Part shown: piece by piece, positions 42,892-57,871 of the stretch
How positions within the stretch are numbered: the stretch's first letter is position 1
Layout: each line of letters opens with the position of its first letter
Source: Rathayibacter sp. SW19
GTDB lineage: Bacteria > Actinomycetota > Actinomycetes > Actinomycetales > Microbacteriaceae
Reading direction: 5' to 3'
NCBI RefSeq assembly: GCF_030866825.1
Contig: NZ_CP133020.1
Coordinates: forward strand, 744,001-808,000
DNA length: 64,000 bases
Notes under the pieces: model-generated
What the model saw: the letters and a program-made list of their open reading frames with translations, nothing else
Database searches by the model: none
Told to the model about the DNA's origin: nothing
Translations under genes and position numbers: made by a program

Positions 42892-44130
42892 TTATGCAAC
42901 TGCTGTGGGTGTGATTGTCACGGTGAGTCCAAGTTTGGTGAGTTGTTTCAGGGCTCGGTCGATGGTGCGTTGTGGGTTGAGTTTCTCGTAGTAGTCGGCA
43001 CCGCGTTCGGTGTAGGCGACGCCGTCGTGGAGCATGTTCCAGATGATGTCCAGGAGGGTGTGTTCGATCGCGACGACGGCTTTGAGTTTGCCGCGGCGGG
43101 AGGCTAGGCGCCGATATTTGGGGCCGAGGTAAGTGTGTTTGGATTTCGCGATCGACAGCACCGCGATGCCAAGGTAGGCGCGCAAGTAGTGGTTCCCATG
43201 GGTGGTCCTGGTGGATTTGACCCGTCCCGCGGACTCGTTCTGTCCCGGAGCCACTCCGGCCCAGGAAGCGAGTTGCCCGGGGGTGGCGAATACGTTCATA
43301 TCGGTGCCGATCTCGGCGATGACACCGTCGGCGACGGTGGTGGAGACCCCGGGGATGCCCATGATGGCGTCGCGGGCGGGCCGGAAGGGTTCCATGAGCT
43401 CCTCGATGCGGTCCTCCAGGTCGGTGATGGCCTGGCCGAGGTAGTCGATGGTGGCCGGGTGGACGGTGACCATGAACGCGTGATGATCGGTGAACCGGCC
43501 GGTGAGGGCCTCGATCAGTTGCAGGTTCTTCTTCCGCAAGGTCGGCTGTACCAGGTCGGCCAGCACGTGCGGGTCGCGTTGGCCGGCCACCAGTGCGTCC
43601 AGGATGCTGCGCACCGACACCAGGGTCAGCCTGGAGACGACATTGCTGAGTTTGATGCCGGCGTCCTCCAGTGACTTCTCCAGCCGTGAGTACTCCCGGT
43701 TCTGCTCTTCCGCATAGTGTTTGCGGGTGCGGGTCAGGTCTCGCAGCTGACGCAGTGGCTCCTCGGGCACGAATGAGGCCCGTAACAAGCCGTGCGCGGC
43801 CAACTCGGCCAACCAGCGGGCGTCGGAGACATCACTCTTACGACCCGGGATGTTCTTGGCCTGTTTCGCGTTGACCAGCTGCACGTTCAGTTCCTCCTGC
43901 AACGGGAAGAAGAACGGTTTCCAGTAGTCGCTGGTCGCCTCCATCACCACTAACGTGACTTGCGCGGCGACCAGGTCGGCCCGTAACCGAAGGACCTCGT
44001 TGGTGGTGGCCCCATAGGTGGTCACCTCGTTATGGTAGTAACCCGCGCGTTTACTCGGGGTGCGCACACACACTTTCGCGTCGTTCTTGGAGATATCCAT
44101 CCCGGCGCATCTCTCGTGCACCACTTCCAT
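42892..44130 (-). CDS. IS110-family DEDD recombinase/transposase
   Basis: A 412-residue protein from ATG 44130, preceded by AAGGA. The N-terminal RuvC-like domain has the acidic residues in CAGMDISKNDAKVCVRT, TLVVMEATSDYWKP and DVSDARWLAELAAHG. The C-terminal IS116/IS110/IS902 domain has IPGVSTTVADGVIAEIG and LASWAGVAPGQNESAGR, the latter with the essential Ser, then TTHGNHYLRAYL. It is complete. Such enzymes act with a bridge RNA encoded in the non-coding end of their own element. Confidence 0.95.
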   Translation of the reverse strand: MEVVHERCAGMDISKNDAKVCVRTPSKRAGYYHNEVTTYGATTNEVLRLRADLVAAQVTLVVMEATSDYWKPFFFPLQEELNVQLVNAKQAKNIPGRKSDVSDARWLAELAAHGLLRASFVPEEPLRQLRDLTRTRKHYAEEQNREYSRLEKSLEDAGIKLSNVVSRLTLVSVRSILDALVAGQRDPHVLADLVQPTLRKKNLQLIEALTGRFTDHHAFMVTVHPATIDYLGQAITDLEDRIEELMEPFRPARDAIMGIPGVSTTVADGVIAEIGTDMNVFATPGQLASWAGVAPGQNESAGRVKSTRTTHGNHYLRAYLGIAVLSIAKSKHTYLGPKYRRLASRRGKLKAVVAIEHTLLDIIWNMLHDGVAYTERGADYYEKLNPQRTIDRALKQLTKLGLTVTITPTAVA

Positions 44131-44330
44131 GATCAGTCCTTCCACTGCCGGCGCCACCGGCTGGCAGCACCGCGTGCCGCGGAGAGGGCTGAAGATGAAT
44201 ATGGAGTCTCCTAGTCGGGCTGTAAGCGCCAATCCACGGTTCCCGTGGACGCCCTCCACACCACGCTCGAAATCAGGCTGCAAGCGCTAAGACACAACGG
44301 CGTCGACCGCGGCACCACCCATCATCCGCG
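44131..44330 (-). ncRNA. Candidate bridge-RNA region of the IS110-type element
   Basis: In IS110-group elements the bridge RNA is encoded upstream of the recombinase. Here the upstream region holds a perfect hairpin TCCACGG-TTC-CCGTGGA (about 44231-44247) and a near-identical repeat (GGGCTGTAAGCGCCAA at 44218 and AGGCTGCAAGCGCTAA near 44276) that could form paired guide loops or flank them. Position and role are inferred from the family, not demonstrated. Confidence 0.3.
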
Positions 44331-44429
44331 CTACCCAAACCAGCCACAACATGTTTTCGCGGCACGACGGCGCCGCTACGCGGCTGCCACGCTCGAAACC
44401 ACGACCGTGCAGCGCTGAAGACTCCGGTT

Positions 44430-44471
44430 TCGAGACGCGCTGCTCGCTGTGCTCGGGGTGCTCCTCAACCC
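44430..44471. repeat. Divergent dyad-repeat subtype copy
   Basis: GGTTTCGAGACGCGCTGCTC to GGTGCTCCTCAACC, sharing TTCGAGAC and CTCCTCAA with the copy at 8681 and differing from the main GGTCTCGATAC/ACTCGACC type. It lies just beyond the likely IS110 end, next to the regulator remnant. Confidence 0.6.
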
Positions 44472-44773
44472 GTATTGCCTGTGCTTGAGACGACGGGACC
44501 TGTCGAGTCGCGCACGATCAGCCGGGTTTGAACGGTCGCCGAGGGCGGCGCATCCGGATCGAGTACCGAGGCGGCGGCGAACGCACCGAGCGTTCGAGAC
44601 GAACTGTCTACCGTGGTCAGCGCAGGCCCGGCCGGGCCCCTGGGGAGGGAGACGTCGCATCCGATCGCGTTGGTCTCGACGATGAACATCCAGAGCGAGG
44701 GCGGTGTGCGGGTCGCTGTTCGGGAGTGCGTCGCACGGATCCGCGCGATGCTTCGGGATCCGAACAGCGGCAA
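44468..44773 (-). pseudogene. C-terminal remnant of a LacI-type regulator
   Basis: About 100 residues remain open. The C-terminal half reads PALTTVDSSSRTLGAFAAAS then VQTRLIVRDSTGPV, which is how many LacI/GalR regulators end (effector-domain C-terminal subdomain). The DNA-binding HTH and most of the sensor domain are missing, and the sequence upstream (44774-45142) holds no continuation that I can recognise. It lies beside the IS110 element, which probably accompanied its decay. No plausible start codon with a ribosome site was found. Confidence 0.5.
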
Positions 44774-45055
44774 CGCGTCGACGTGCCGATCTCCGAACTC
44801 GTGCTCGCACTGAACTGCAGAGGGTCAGACGGGTTCTCCGGAATCACGGCGAACCCGGCGCTGGGGGGTGGCATCCGATCGTCTGGCGGCGTCGGGCGCA
44901 TCGTCGATTCTCGCGCCAACGACGAAGCGGGAGCGGGAGCAAGATGAACTGCCCGGCACTGGCGCGGGCAAGGTGCGGCAAGGGCCCGTGCGGCAGGTCC
45001 CGATACGCGGCCTCGTCGTTGGCGCGAGCATGACTTGGCGGGGCCGCCGTCGAAG

Positions 45056-45091
45056 TTCTCCACAGGTAACCGCCGACCGGAGTTGTCCACA
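45056..45091. promoter_or_regulatory. Two DnaA-box-like sites upstream of the AbiEi-like gene
   Basis: TTCTCCACA (45056-45064) and TTGTCCACA (45083-45091) are in the same orientation, 27 bp apart, 52 bp before the ATG. The second matches the actinobacterial DnaA box exactly. The surrounding 44774-45142 stretch shows no gene. Function is unproven. Confidence 0.45.
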
Positions 45092-45142
45092 GATTTGCGG
45101 ATGCCGCCTGGCCGCGTTCCGCATCCGCGGCACGCTGGGTGC

Positions 45143-46291
45143 ATGCAAACGGTCGATGCAGTCCTTTCACGGCTCGGCGGGGTTGCCACGCGGGCTGCAA
45201 TCTTGGCCGGCGGTGGCACGCCGCGAGGCCTGACGGCCGCCGTCCGGGCTGGCCGCGTCGTTAGGGTACGTCAGGGCTGGTACGCGCTCCCGGATGCCTC
45301 GTCCGACATTGTGGACGCGATCGCGGTCGGCGGCGCACTGACCGGCGTATCGGCCGGGCGGCAGCTCGGGCTTTGGGTGCTCGACGACGACCGACTGCAT
45401 GTCGCGGTTCCGGGCAACGCATCGCGCCTGCGCACTCCAAGCGCGGCGGGTGCAACGCGAGACTCGCCGGCGCCGTCGGTCGACTCGCCGACGTGGTCTG
45501 CCGACTCGCCGACGTGGTCTGCCGACTCGCCGACGTGGTCTGCCGATTCGCGGACGTGGTCTGCCGACTCGCCGGCGCCGTTTGCCGATTCGCGGCGCTC
45601 CTCGACCGATGCCCGCCGCCCCTCGACCGATTCACGGCCGCCGCCGCCCGCTACTGCAGTGCGCTGGTCACTGATGAGCGCGAAAGCGGCCCGCGCTGCG
45701 ACAACTCGTGGCATCGAGTGCGAGGACACAGCCGTACGTGAGATCTGTCTCCACTGGCGCTGGACGTCGCCGGCAAAGCCGGTCACAGTTGCGCCGATCG
45801 TTACCACGCTGTTGCATGCCATCGACTGTCAATGCGAAGAAGGCGCGGTCGTCATGCTGGACTCGGCGCTGAATCTCAAGAAGGTGGCGATGCGGCAACT
45901 GCGCGCCGCAACGGTGTCGTTGCCAGCGCGATATTCACGTGTGCTCGATCTGTGCGACGGCACGAGTCAATCCGGAACCGAGTCGCTCGTGCGACTTCGG
46001 CTGCGGCGGCTGGGAATCCGGGTGCGGACGCAGGTGCAAATTCGCAGTGTCGGCCGAGTCGACCTGCTGGTCGGCGACCGCCTCGTGATCGAGTGCGACA
46101 GCCATGAATTCCATGACGGCGACGTGGCTTCGGCGCGAGACTATGACCGCGACATCGCTCTGATCGACCGAGACTATGTGGTGCTTCGCCTCAACTACCG
46201 GCAGATCGTGCACGAATGGGAGCGCATCGAGCCCGTTATCCTCAGACTTATCGCTCGCGGCCGCCACTTGTATCCGGTGCCTTCGGCTTGA
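45143..46291 (+). CDS. AbiEi-type antitoxin-domain protein fused to a DUF559/Vsr-like nuclease domain
   Basis: A 382-residue protein from ATG 45143. The N-terminus (VDAVLSRLGGVATRAAILAG, then RAGRVVRVRQGWYAL) is the winged-helix 'AbiEi antitoxin' pattern. The C-terminus (TESLVRLRLRRLGIRVRTQV, SVGRVDLLVGDRLVIECDSH, YVVLRLNYRQIV) has the D-ExK-like layout of DUF559/very-short-patch-repair-like endonucleases, with VDLLVG and VIECDS as the putative catalytic strands. Between them lies a low-complexity stretch (about 110-170) with four DSPTWSA/DSRTWSA units from a 21-bp tandem repeat. No cognate AbiEii toxin is adjacent, so a toxin-antitoxin role is doubtful. Such proteins are common orphans in actinobacteria. 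Confidence 0.75.
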   Translation: MQTVDAVLSRLGGVATRAAILAGGGTPRGLTAAVRAGRVVRVRQGWYALPDASSDIVDAIAVGGALTGVSAGRQLGLWVLDDDRLHVAVPGNASRLRTPSAAGATRDSPAPSVDSPTWSADSPTWSADSPTWSADSRTWSADSPAPFADSRRSSTDARRPSTDSRPPPPATAVRWSLMSAKAARAATTRGIECEDTAVREICLHWRWTSPAKPVTVAPIVTTLLHAIDCQCEEGAVVMLDSALNLKKVAMRQLRAATVSLPARYSRVLDLCDGTSQSGTESLVRLRLRRLGIRVRTQVQIRSVGRVDLLVGDRLVIECDSHEFHDGDVASARDYDRDIALIDRDYVVLRLNYRQIVHEWERIEPVILRLIARGRHLYPVPSA

Positions 46292-46438
46292 CACTCGGCT
46301 GCGAATCAAACCCGGCTGCGCACCGCTGGTGACCGCCGACTCTGCAACCGAGCACGATTCGAGAAGCCGGGGCTGAGTCGCCAACCTATTATTGGTCGCA
46401 GATCAAACTGGTCGCAGATCAAACACGGGAGGACACCC

Positions 46439-46852
46439 ATGGCTGTCACGTTCAGTAAAGAAGAAAAGGCTGCGATGCGGGCGGCCATCGCCGAGAAGAA
46501 GGCTGCACAAGAAGGAGCGGATGCCGCCGCGGCGTGCGATGCTGCGATCGCCGGCATGACCGGGACCGACAAGGAACTCGCAGAGGCGTTCCACCAGCTG
46601 GTCTTGGAGAACACGTCGCTGGCTGCGAAAACCTGGTACGGGATGCCTGCATACGCCGACGCCGACGGCAAAGTGGTTGTCGCCTTCAAGCCGGGCTCGA
46701 AGTTCAAGATCCGCTATGCGACCCTCGAGTTCCAGCAGCCGGCGAAATTGGACGACGGCAACCTCTGGCCGGTCGGCTTCGCCTTGACCAAGCTGGATGA
46801 CGCCGACAAAAAGCGAGTCGCCACCATCCTGAAAACCGCGGTCGACTACTGA
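46439..46852 (+). CDS. DUF1801-like (YdhG/iron-chaperone fold) protein
   Basis: A 137-residue soluble protein with GGGAGG upstream of ATG 46439. A charged N-terminal helix (FSKEEKAAMRAAIAEKKAAQ) precedes a DUF1801-like core: TSLAAKTWYGMPAYADADGK, VVVAFKPGSKFKIRYATLEF and KLDDADKKRVATILKTAV. Function is unknown; DUF1801 relatives are frataxin-like or YdhG-type. Monocistronic, followed by an 868-bp gene-free stretch before rpoB. Confidence 0.75.
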   Translation: MAVTFSKEEKAAMRAAIAEKKAAQEGADAAAACDAAIAGMTGTDKELAEAFHQLVLENTSLAAKTWYGMPAYADADGKVVVAFKPGSKFKIRYATLEFQQPAKLDDGNLWPVGFALTKLDDADKKRVATILKTAVDY

Positions 46853-46940
46853 CCGCACCCCGACTGTCACTCCCGTACTGACACAGTTTCGTCACCGATG
46901 TCCTGAGACATCACTGCTGCGTGTGGCGTGCTCCACCCCA

Positions 46941-47310
46941 GGTGCAGCCTGATTTCGGCGCGAGTGGGTTGGCGGATGCCCGCGGCAGCTGGGCGGGGCG
47001 TCTCGCGGCCGGCGTGTGGGCGCCCCCGGGGTGGCGGCAGCGCGCGCCGCGGTTCAGGATTCAGGTTGGACGGTCGTTTTCTGGGCGTGTCGCGCGTTTG
47101 ACCCCGGGTGCAGCCTGAATTCTGCGCAAGAGTGGGTTGGCGGATGCCTGCGGCGGATGTTTGCAACGGAAGCCGACGGCGGCTGGCCGGGGCGTCTCGC
47201 GGCTGGCGTGTGGGCGCCCCCGGGGTGGCGGCGGCGCGCGCCGTGATTCAGGATTCAGGTTGGATGAGGATTTTCCGCGCGTGTCGCGCGTTTGACCCCG
47301 GGTGCAGCCT
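46941..47310. repeat. Long direct repeat (166/194-bp period) upstream of rpoB
   Basis: The unit begins GGTGCAGCCTGAATTC, continues GTGGGTTGGCGGATGC and GGCGTCTCGCGGC, and ends in a GATTCAGGATTCAGGTTGGA-like stretch followed by CGTGTCGCGCGTTTGACCCC. Starts are at 46941, 47107 and 47301 (partial). The second unit has about 28 extra bases. Codon structure is poor on both strands; no gene is assigned. Confidence 0.85.
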
Positions 47311-47347
47311 GAATTCTGCGCGATAACAGAGCGCGGCGGGGCGGCGG

Positions 47348-47424
47348 GGGTCTCGATACGCTCGCTGGCGCTCGCTACTCGACCACCGGGGTGCTCGCTG
47401 GTGCTCGCTACTCGACCGGCGGGG
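47348..47424. repeat. One full and one half dyad-repeat unit upstream of rpoB
   Basis: GGTCTCGATACGCTCGCTGG to CTCGACCACCGG, followed by a half copy ending CTCGACCGGCGG. It separates the long direct repeat from the AT-richer rpoB promoter region. Confidence 0.85.
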
Positions 47425-47482
47425 GGCGGAGGGGTAAAAGCTGGGGTTATACCGCGGATTTCGAAATAGGTCAAGAATTAAG

Positions 47483-47512
47483 TGGACACGGCGCGCCTTT
47501 AAGTCATATAGT
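47483..47512 (+). promoter_or_regulatory. Putative rpoBC promoter
   Basis: TGGACA (47483-47488) and TATAGT (47507-47512) are separated by 18 bp, a good match to a housekeeping sigma promoter, in the AT-richest stretch of this region. Transcription would begin near 47519, giving a leader of about 200 nt before the TTG start of rpoB. Confidence 0.6.
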
Positions 47513-47590
47513 GGATCTTTGCGCTCCCCACACACTCATGCCCTCATATTGCGGTCGGCTTTGCGTGCCTGGGCTGTGTTCAGCGGCAGC

Positions 47591-47612
47591 TTGCCGGGCA
47601 ACCGGCCGGCAA
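47591..47612 (+). promoter_or_regulatory. Hairpin in the rpoB leader
   Basis: TTGCCGG-N8-CCGGCAA forms a perfect 7-bp stem in the predicted leader, about 110 bp before the start codon. No T-run follows, so it is not an obvious terminator. It may be a leader structure involved in rpoBC control; function is inferred. Confidence 0.35.
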
Positions 47613-47720
47613 TCCGTAGAACATCAGTCAGATATCGGCACCACTTTAGCGGGAGTCTCGTCCAACCACTCAACCGACTCTAACTGAGCGGCCCCTCATG
47701 GGCCCACGGAGGTCATTTCC

Positions 47721-51215
<3,495 letters not shown>

Positions 51216-51290
51216 GCGTGACCCCGGTTGCTGAGCTTGTCGAAGCACCGCGAATGCTCACTCTGACGAACCTTCTAAATAGGAGAAAAA

Positions 51291-55202
<3,912 letters not shown>

Positions 55203-55235
55203 TCGCCTCGGTCTGTTGATCGCGTTTCGCCCCCA

Positions 55236-55272
55236 GGAAGGCCCCGACTTCGGTCGGGGCCTTCCCCCTTTT
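55236..55272 (+). terminator. Rho-independent terminator of rpoBC
   Basis: A 13-bp perfect stem GGAAGGCCCCGAC / GTCGGGGCCTTCC closes on a TTCG tetraloop (55236-55265) and is followed by CCCTTTT. It is the clearest intrinsic terminator in the window. Confidence 0.95.
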
Positions 55273-55277
55273 ACTGC

Positions 55278-55498
55278 TGGTGGTCGAGTAGCTACCGGTG
55301 GTCGAGTAGCGCATGAGCGCAGCGAATACGCGTATCGAGACCCGACTGTGTCACGTGAGAGGCTCCTTGGTCTCGATACGCGGGCTCGTTCCTCGCTCGC
55401 TACTCGACCGGCGGGAAGGGCTACTCGACCGGCGGGAAGGGCTACTCGACCGGCGGGATGGGCTACTCGACCAGCGGGATGGGGCTACTCGCCCAGCG
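55278..55498. repeat. Dyad-repeat cluster with serial half units, downstream of rpoC
   Basis: Two full units and several half units. The sequence GGCTACTCGACCGGCGGGA is repeated in near-identical 21-bp steps at about 55420-55490, which looks like slippage amplification of one arm. The last step runs into the 3' end of the signal-peptidase gene (ASLGE end). Confidence 0.9.
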
Positions 55499-56135
55499 AG
55501 GCCGCAGCCGCGCGCCGCTTCTTGCGCGCTTCCAGCACACCGCCGAGGATCATGTACCCGGCGTAGCCGATCAGCACGACGGCGATGGCTGGCACGATCC
55601 AGGACCGGTTGGAACCGTTGATGGCGGTGCTGGCGTAACCGATCCAGGGGATGCTGTACCACACGACACCGCGCACCTGACCGGCCACGACGGGGTTGGG
55701 GTCCGCAACCGCGTTGTTGTCGCCCTTCGTGATGAAGGTGCGAGCACCATCCGCGCGCACCGACTCGCTGATCACTCGATGCGACACGACGGCGGGCTTG
55801 CCGGACTCGAACTGATAGGTCATGACGTCGCCGATGCGGATGTCGGAGATCGGCTCAGGCTTCACAACGATCAGCGTGCCCGGCGGCAGTGTCGGTTCCA
55901 TCGAACTGGTGAGGATCGTCATCGGGGTGGCGCCGGCAACCCACGGAACGACGATCAGGATCGCAGCGAACGCGAGCACGAGCGTCAACGCCCCGGCGCT
56001 CAGGCCGACTCCGATGAAGTGCAGAACGCCGCGGCGCTTCGCCTCGGACTGCTCTTCGGCGGGCTCTTCGGCCGTTGAACCGCGGGCGCCGGGTTGGGTG
56101 GTGTCGGTGCTAGCACTGTGCAGTGAGATCGTCAT
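55485..56135 (-). CDS. Signal peptidase I, SipW/ER type
   Basis: A 216-residue membrane peptidase. The N-terminal tail (acidic, EEPAEEQSEAKRR) is cytoplasmic, followed by a membrane span (residues 37-63). The catalytic motifs are TSSMEPTLPPGTLIV with S78, SHRVISES with H119 in place of the bacterial Lys, and TKGDNNAVADP with D139, so the active site is the Ser-His-Asp type found in SipW and the ER enzyme. A second span lies near the C-terminus (IVPAIAVVLIGYAGYMIL). Its ATG overlaps the stop of the upstream lectin-domain gene, so it belongs to the operon of alternate-signal proteins and probably processes them. Confidence 0.94.
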   Translation of the reverse strand: MTISLHSASTDTTQPGARGSTAEEPAEEQSEAKRRGVLHFIGVGLSAGALTLVLAFAAILIVVPWVAGATPMTILTSSMEPTLPPGTLIVVKPEPISDIRIGDVMTYQFESGKPAVVSHRVISESVRADGARTFITKGDNNAVADPNPVVAGQVRGVVWYSIPWIGYASTAINGSNRSWIVPAIAVVLIGYAGYMILGGVLEARKKRRAAAASLGE

Positions 56136-57115
56136 TGGATCGGCTCCAGGGTGAATTGCTGAGTTGCGGTGGTTGCGCAATTGTCAAGGGTCAGGGCTGA
56201 GCCGGCTGAGCTTGAATCGTCAGCCAGGCATCGGCTGTTTCCGGCGTTGGTGAACACGTAGTCGGCGCCGGTCTGGTTGACGGTCCACGTCTGATTGCTG
56301 CCGCTGGTTGTCAACGCCGTGACGGCCGGTTTGTTGTTCCCGGCGCTCGAATTGGCGATGCCGAGAGTCTGGGCGACATACGTCACGATGCTGGTGGCGC
56401 CGGACTGACTGAGCTTGAACGCTTGACCGTCGAGTGCAACCGGCGCGCTGCAGGTGGCCGAGACGATGGTCGTGGCCGCCGTCGTCGAGCTCACGTACGC
56501 GCAGCGCTGCGTTGCGACGTTCTTCAATTGGTACCACGTAGCGGATGGCGGTGGTGCGGTGTACGACTGTGTTGCGTTGACCGCTGCGGATGCGTTCCAG
56601 TTGGTGCCGGCCGTGAGTGTCGCCGTGATCGTCGGCATGACCGTACTTGTTGCGAGGCCGCTGGTCGAGCCCAACGATGACTTGACGCAGTATGACACCG
56701 CCGCACCCGGCGCGAGCGATCCGGTCAGTGCAGGGAAGCTCGCCCAGGTTCCCGAGACGGTCGTGCCGGTCGGTGTGATGCAGTTCGCGGCGCTTGGGTT
56801 CGTGGTTGTCCAGGCGACGACGTTCACCGCGGCAGCGAGTGTGCCTGAGCTCAAGCCTGAGATCGTGACCGAGCTGGCGTAGGTGCCCGTGACGGTGCCG
56901 TTGTTGGTGATCGTGATCGCCCCGGCGATCGGAGTACTGCTACTCAGTGTGCCGCCGAAACTCGCCGGCATCGTCTCGGTGATGCTGATCGTCTTAGCGG
57001 CGACACTGCCGCCGGCGCTGACTGGTACGCTCCAGAACGCGTAGCTTGCGCCGGCCCCGCAGAGGGTGAGCGCGACGGCGAGCCCAAGCGTGATCGCGAG
57101 CTTGTGCTTGATCAC
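56132..57115 (-). CDS. Exported protein with SipW-type signal and C-terminal ricin-type lectin-like domain
   Basis: A 327-residue secreted protein from GTG 57115, overlapping the upstream stop by 4 bp. The N-terminus KHKLAITLGLAVALTLCGAG then ASYAFWSVPVSAGG is an alternate (SipW-type) signal peptide with the aromatic-Ala-x-Trp cleavage region. The middle (about 40-190) is Thr/Ser/Ala-rich beta sequence as in TasA/camelysin-like fibre proteins. Residues from about 195 (WYQLKNVATQRCAYV, ..., GNSRCLADDSSSAGSALTLD, QQFTLEPIQ) look like a ricin-type beta-trefoil with repeated Q/W strands and Cys pairs. A fibre-borne lectin is a reasonable inference. Confidence 0.82.
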   Translation of the reverse strand: MIKHKLAITLGLAVALTLCGAGASYAFWSVPVSAGGSVAAKTISITETMPASFGGTLSSSTPIAGAITITNNGTVTGTYASSVTISGLSSGTLAAAVNVVAWTTTNPSAANCITPTGTTVSGTWASFPALTGSLAPGAAVSYCVKSSLGSTSGLATSTVMPTITATLTAGTNWNASAAVNATQSYTAPPPSATWYQLKNVATQRCAYVSSTTAATTIVSATCSAPVALDGQAFKLSQSGATSIVTYVAQTLGIANSSAGNNKPAVTALTTSGSNQTWTVNQTGADYVFTNAGNSRCLADDSSSAGSALTLDNCATTATQQFTLEPIQ

Positions 57116-57765
57116 GGCTGCACCTGCGTTCCGGTCAAGGCCATGGTGAAGGTGGCGGACTTTCCTTGCGTCGCGCTCGGGGCGGCAGTCGCGAGCGTCA
57201 ACTGCAGACACAGCACGGCGTTCGCGCCCTTTGCGAGTGAGACGGGAGATGCCGTGGTAGTGAACCCGTTGAGTGCGCCGGTCGTGCCGCCGGTGAGGCC
57301 GGTCACGCAGTGTGGTGCGTCGGGCACCTGCGTGAGAGTGGCCGTGAGAGCGGGGGCGAGGGTGAGGGAACCGGCATCCGCCCCGATGGTCGTTCCGGTG
57401 ACGGCGAGCGTCAGCGGTGTCGAACCGGTGTTGGCGATCGTCAGCGGTGTTGCGACGGACTCACCCGGGCCGAGCGCGCCGAGCGCAGGCAATGATGCGG
57501 TCGTCGCACCGTTGATTGTGACAGCGGATGCGCCCGCCGTGACCGTCGCGCCGCCGACCGTGGCCGCGCCATTCCAGAGGGCATAACTGCCGGCGGTGGC
57601 CGAGAGGGCGACACCGATCGCGGCGAGGCTGGCGACGACAGTGGTCAGCAGTGCTGAGCGCGTCGTGCGCTGCAGGTGCGTGGTGTGCTGCAGGTGCCCG
57701 GTTCCCGGCACGCCGGTGCGGTGTCGGCGCTGCGCACCTCGACCAAACCTGGGTACTGAGAACAT
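57112..57765 (-). CDS. Exported protein with SipW-type signal peptide
   Basis: A 217-residue secreted protein. A His/Arg-rich cytoplasmic start is followed by SALLTTVVASLAAIGVALSA and TAGSYALWNGAATVGGA, the alternate signal with the Y/F-A-L-W motif. The mature part is a Thr/Ala/Gly/Leu-rich beta protein with two Cys (PHCVTGL and AVLCLQL), compatible with a pilin-like or matrix subunit. It lies between the other two alternate-signal genes in the same operon and overlaps the downstream lectin-domain gene by 4 bp. No enzymatic motif is seen. Confidence 0.8.
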   Translation of the reverse strand: MFSVPRFGRGAQRRHRTGVPGTGHLQHTTHLQRTTRSALLTTVVASLAAIGVALSATAGSYALWNGAATVGGATVTAGASAVTINGATTASLPALGALGPGESVATPLTIANTGSTPLTLAVTGTTIGADAGSLTLAPALTATLTQVPDAPHCVTGLTGGTTGALNGFTTTASPVSLAKGANAVLCLQLTLATAAPSATQGKSATFTMALTGTQVQP

Positions 57766-57871
57766 GGGCGTGTCTGACCTTCTGTGTCGTTACGGGCGGG
57801 TGAACAACGTTGCGGGAGAACGAGAAGGGGGGCGGATGCCGCGTTCGGGTGCGCGGCATCCGCCCGGTCTG

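Larger units (their letters stand above)
42879..44330 (-). mobile_element. IS110-type insertion sequence, abutting the IS1182-type element
   Basis: The element is defined by its DEDD-type recombinase gene. The 3' end lies within 13 bp of the neighbouring IS1182 terminus, so either the two inserted side by side or one cut the end of the other. The 5' non-coding end extends upstream of 44130 for an unknown distance; 44330 is an estimate. IS110 elements lack inverted ends, so limits cannot be read directly. Confidence 0.7.

Noticed and set aside
45056..45091. Chromosomal replication origin
   Set aside because: Only two DnaA-box-like sites, no AT-rich unwinding region and no dnaA/dnaN nearby. 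rpoBC is usually far from oriC in this group.
46860..47340. Coding frames in the long direct repeat upstream of rpoB
   Set aside because: Pro/Arg-rich frames on both strands change between units, with no start site and no recognisable protein.
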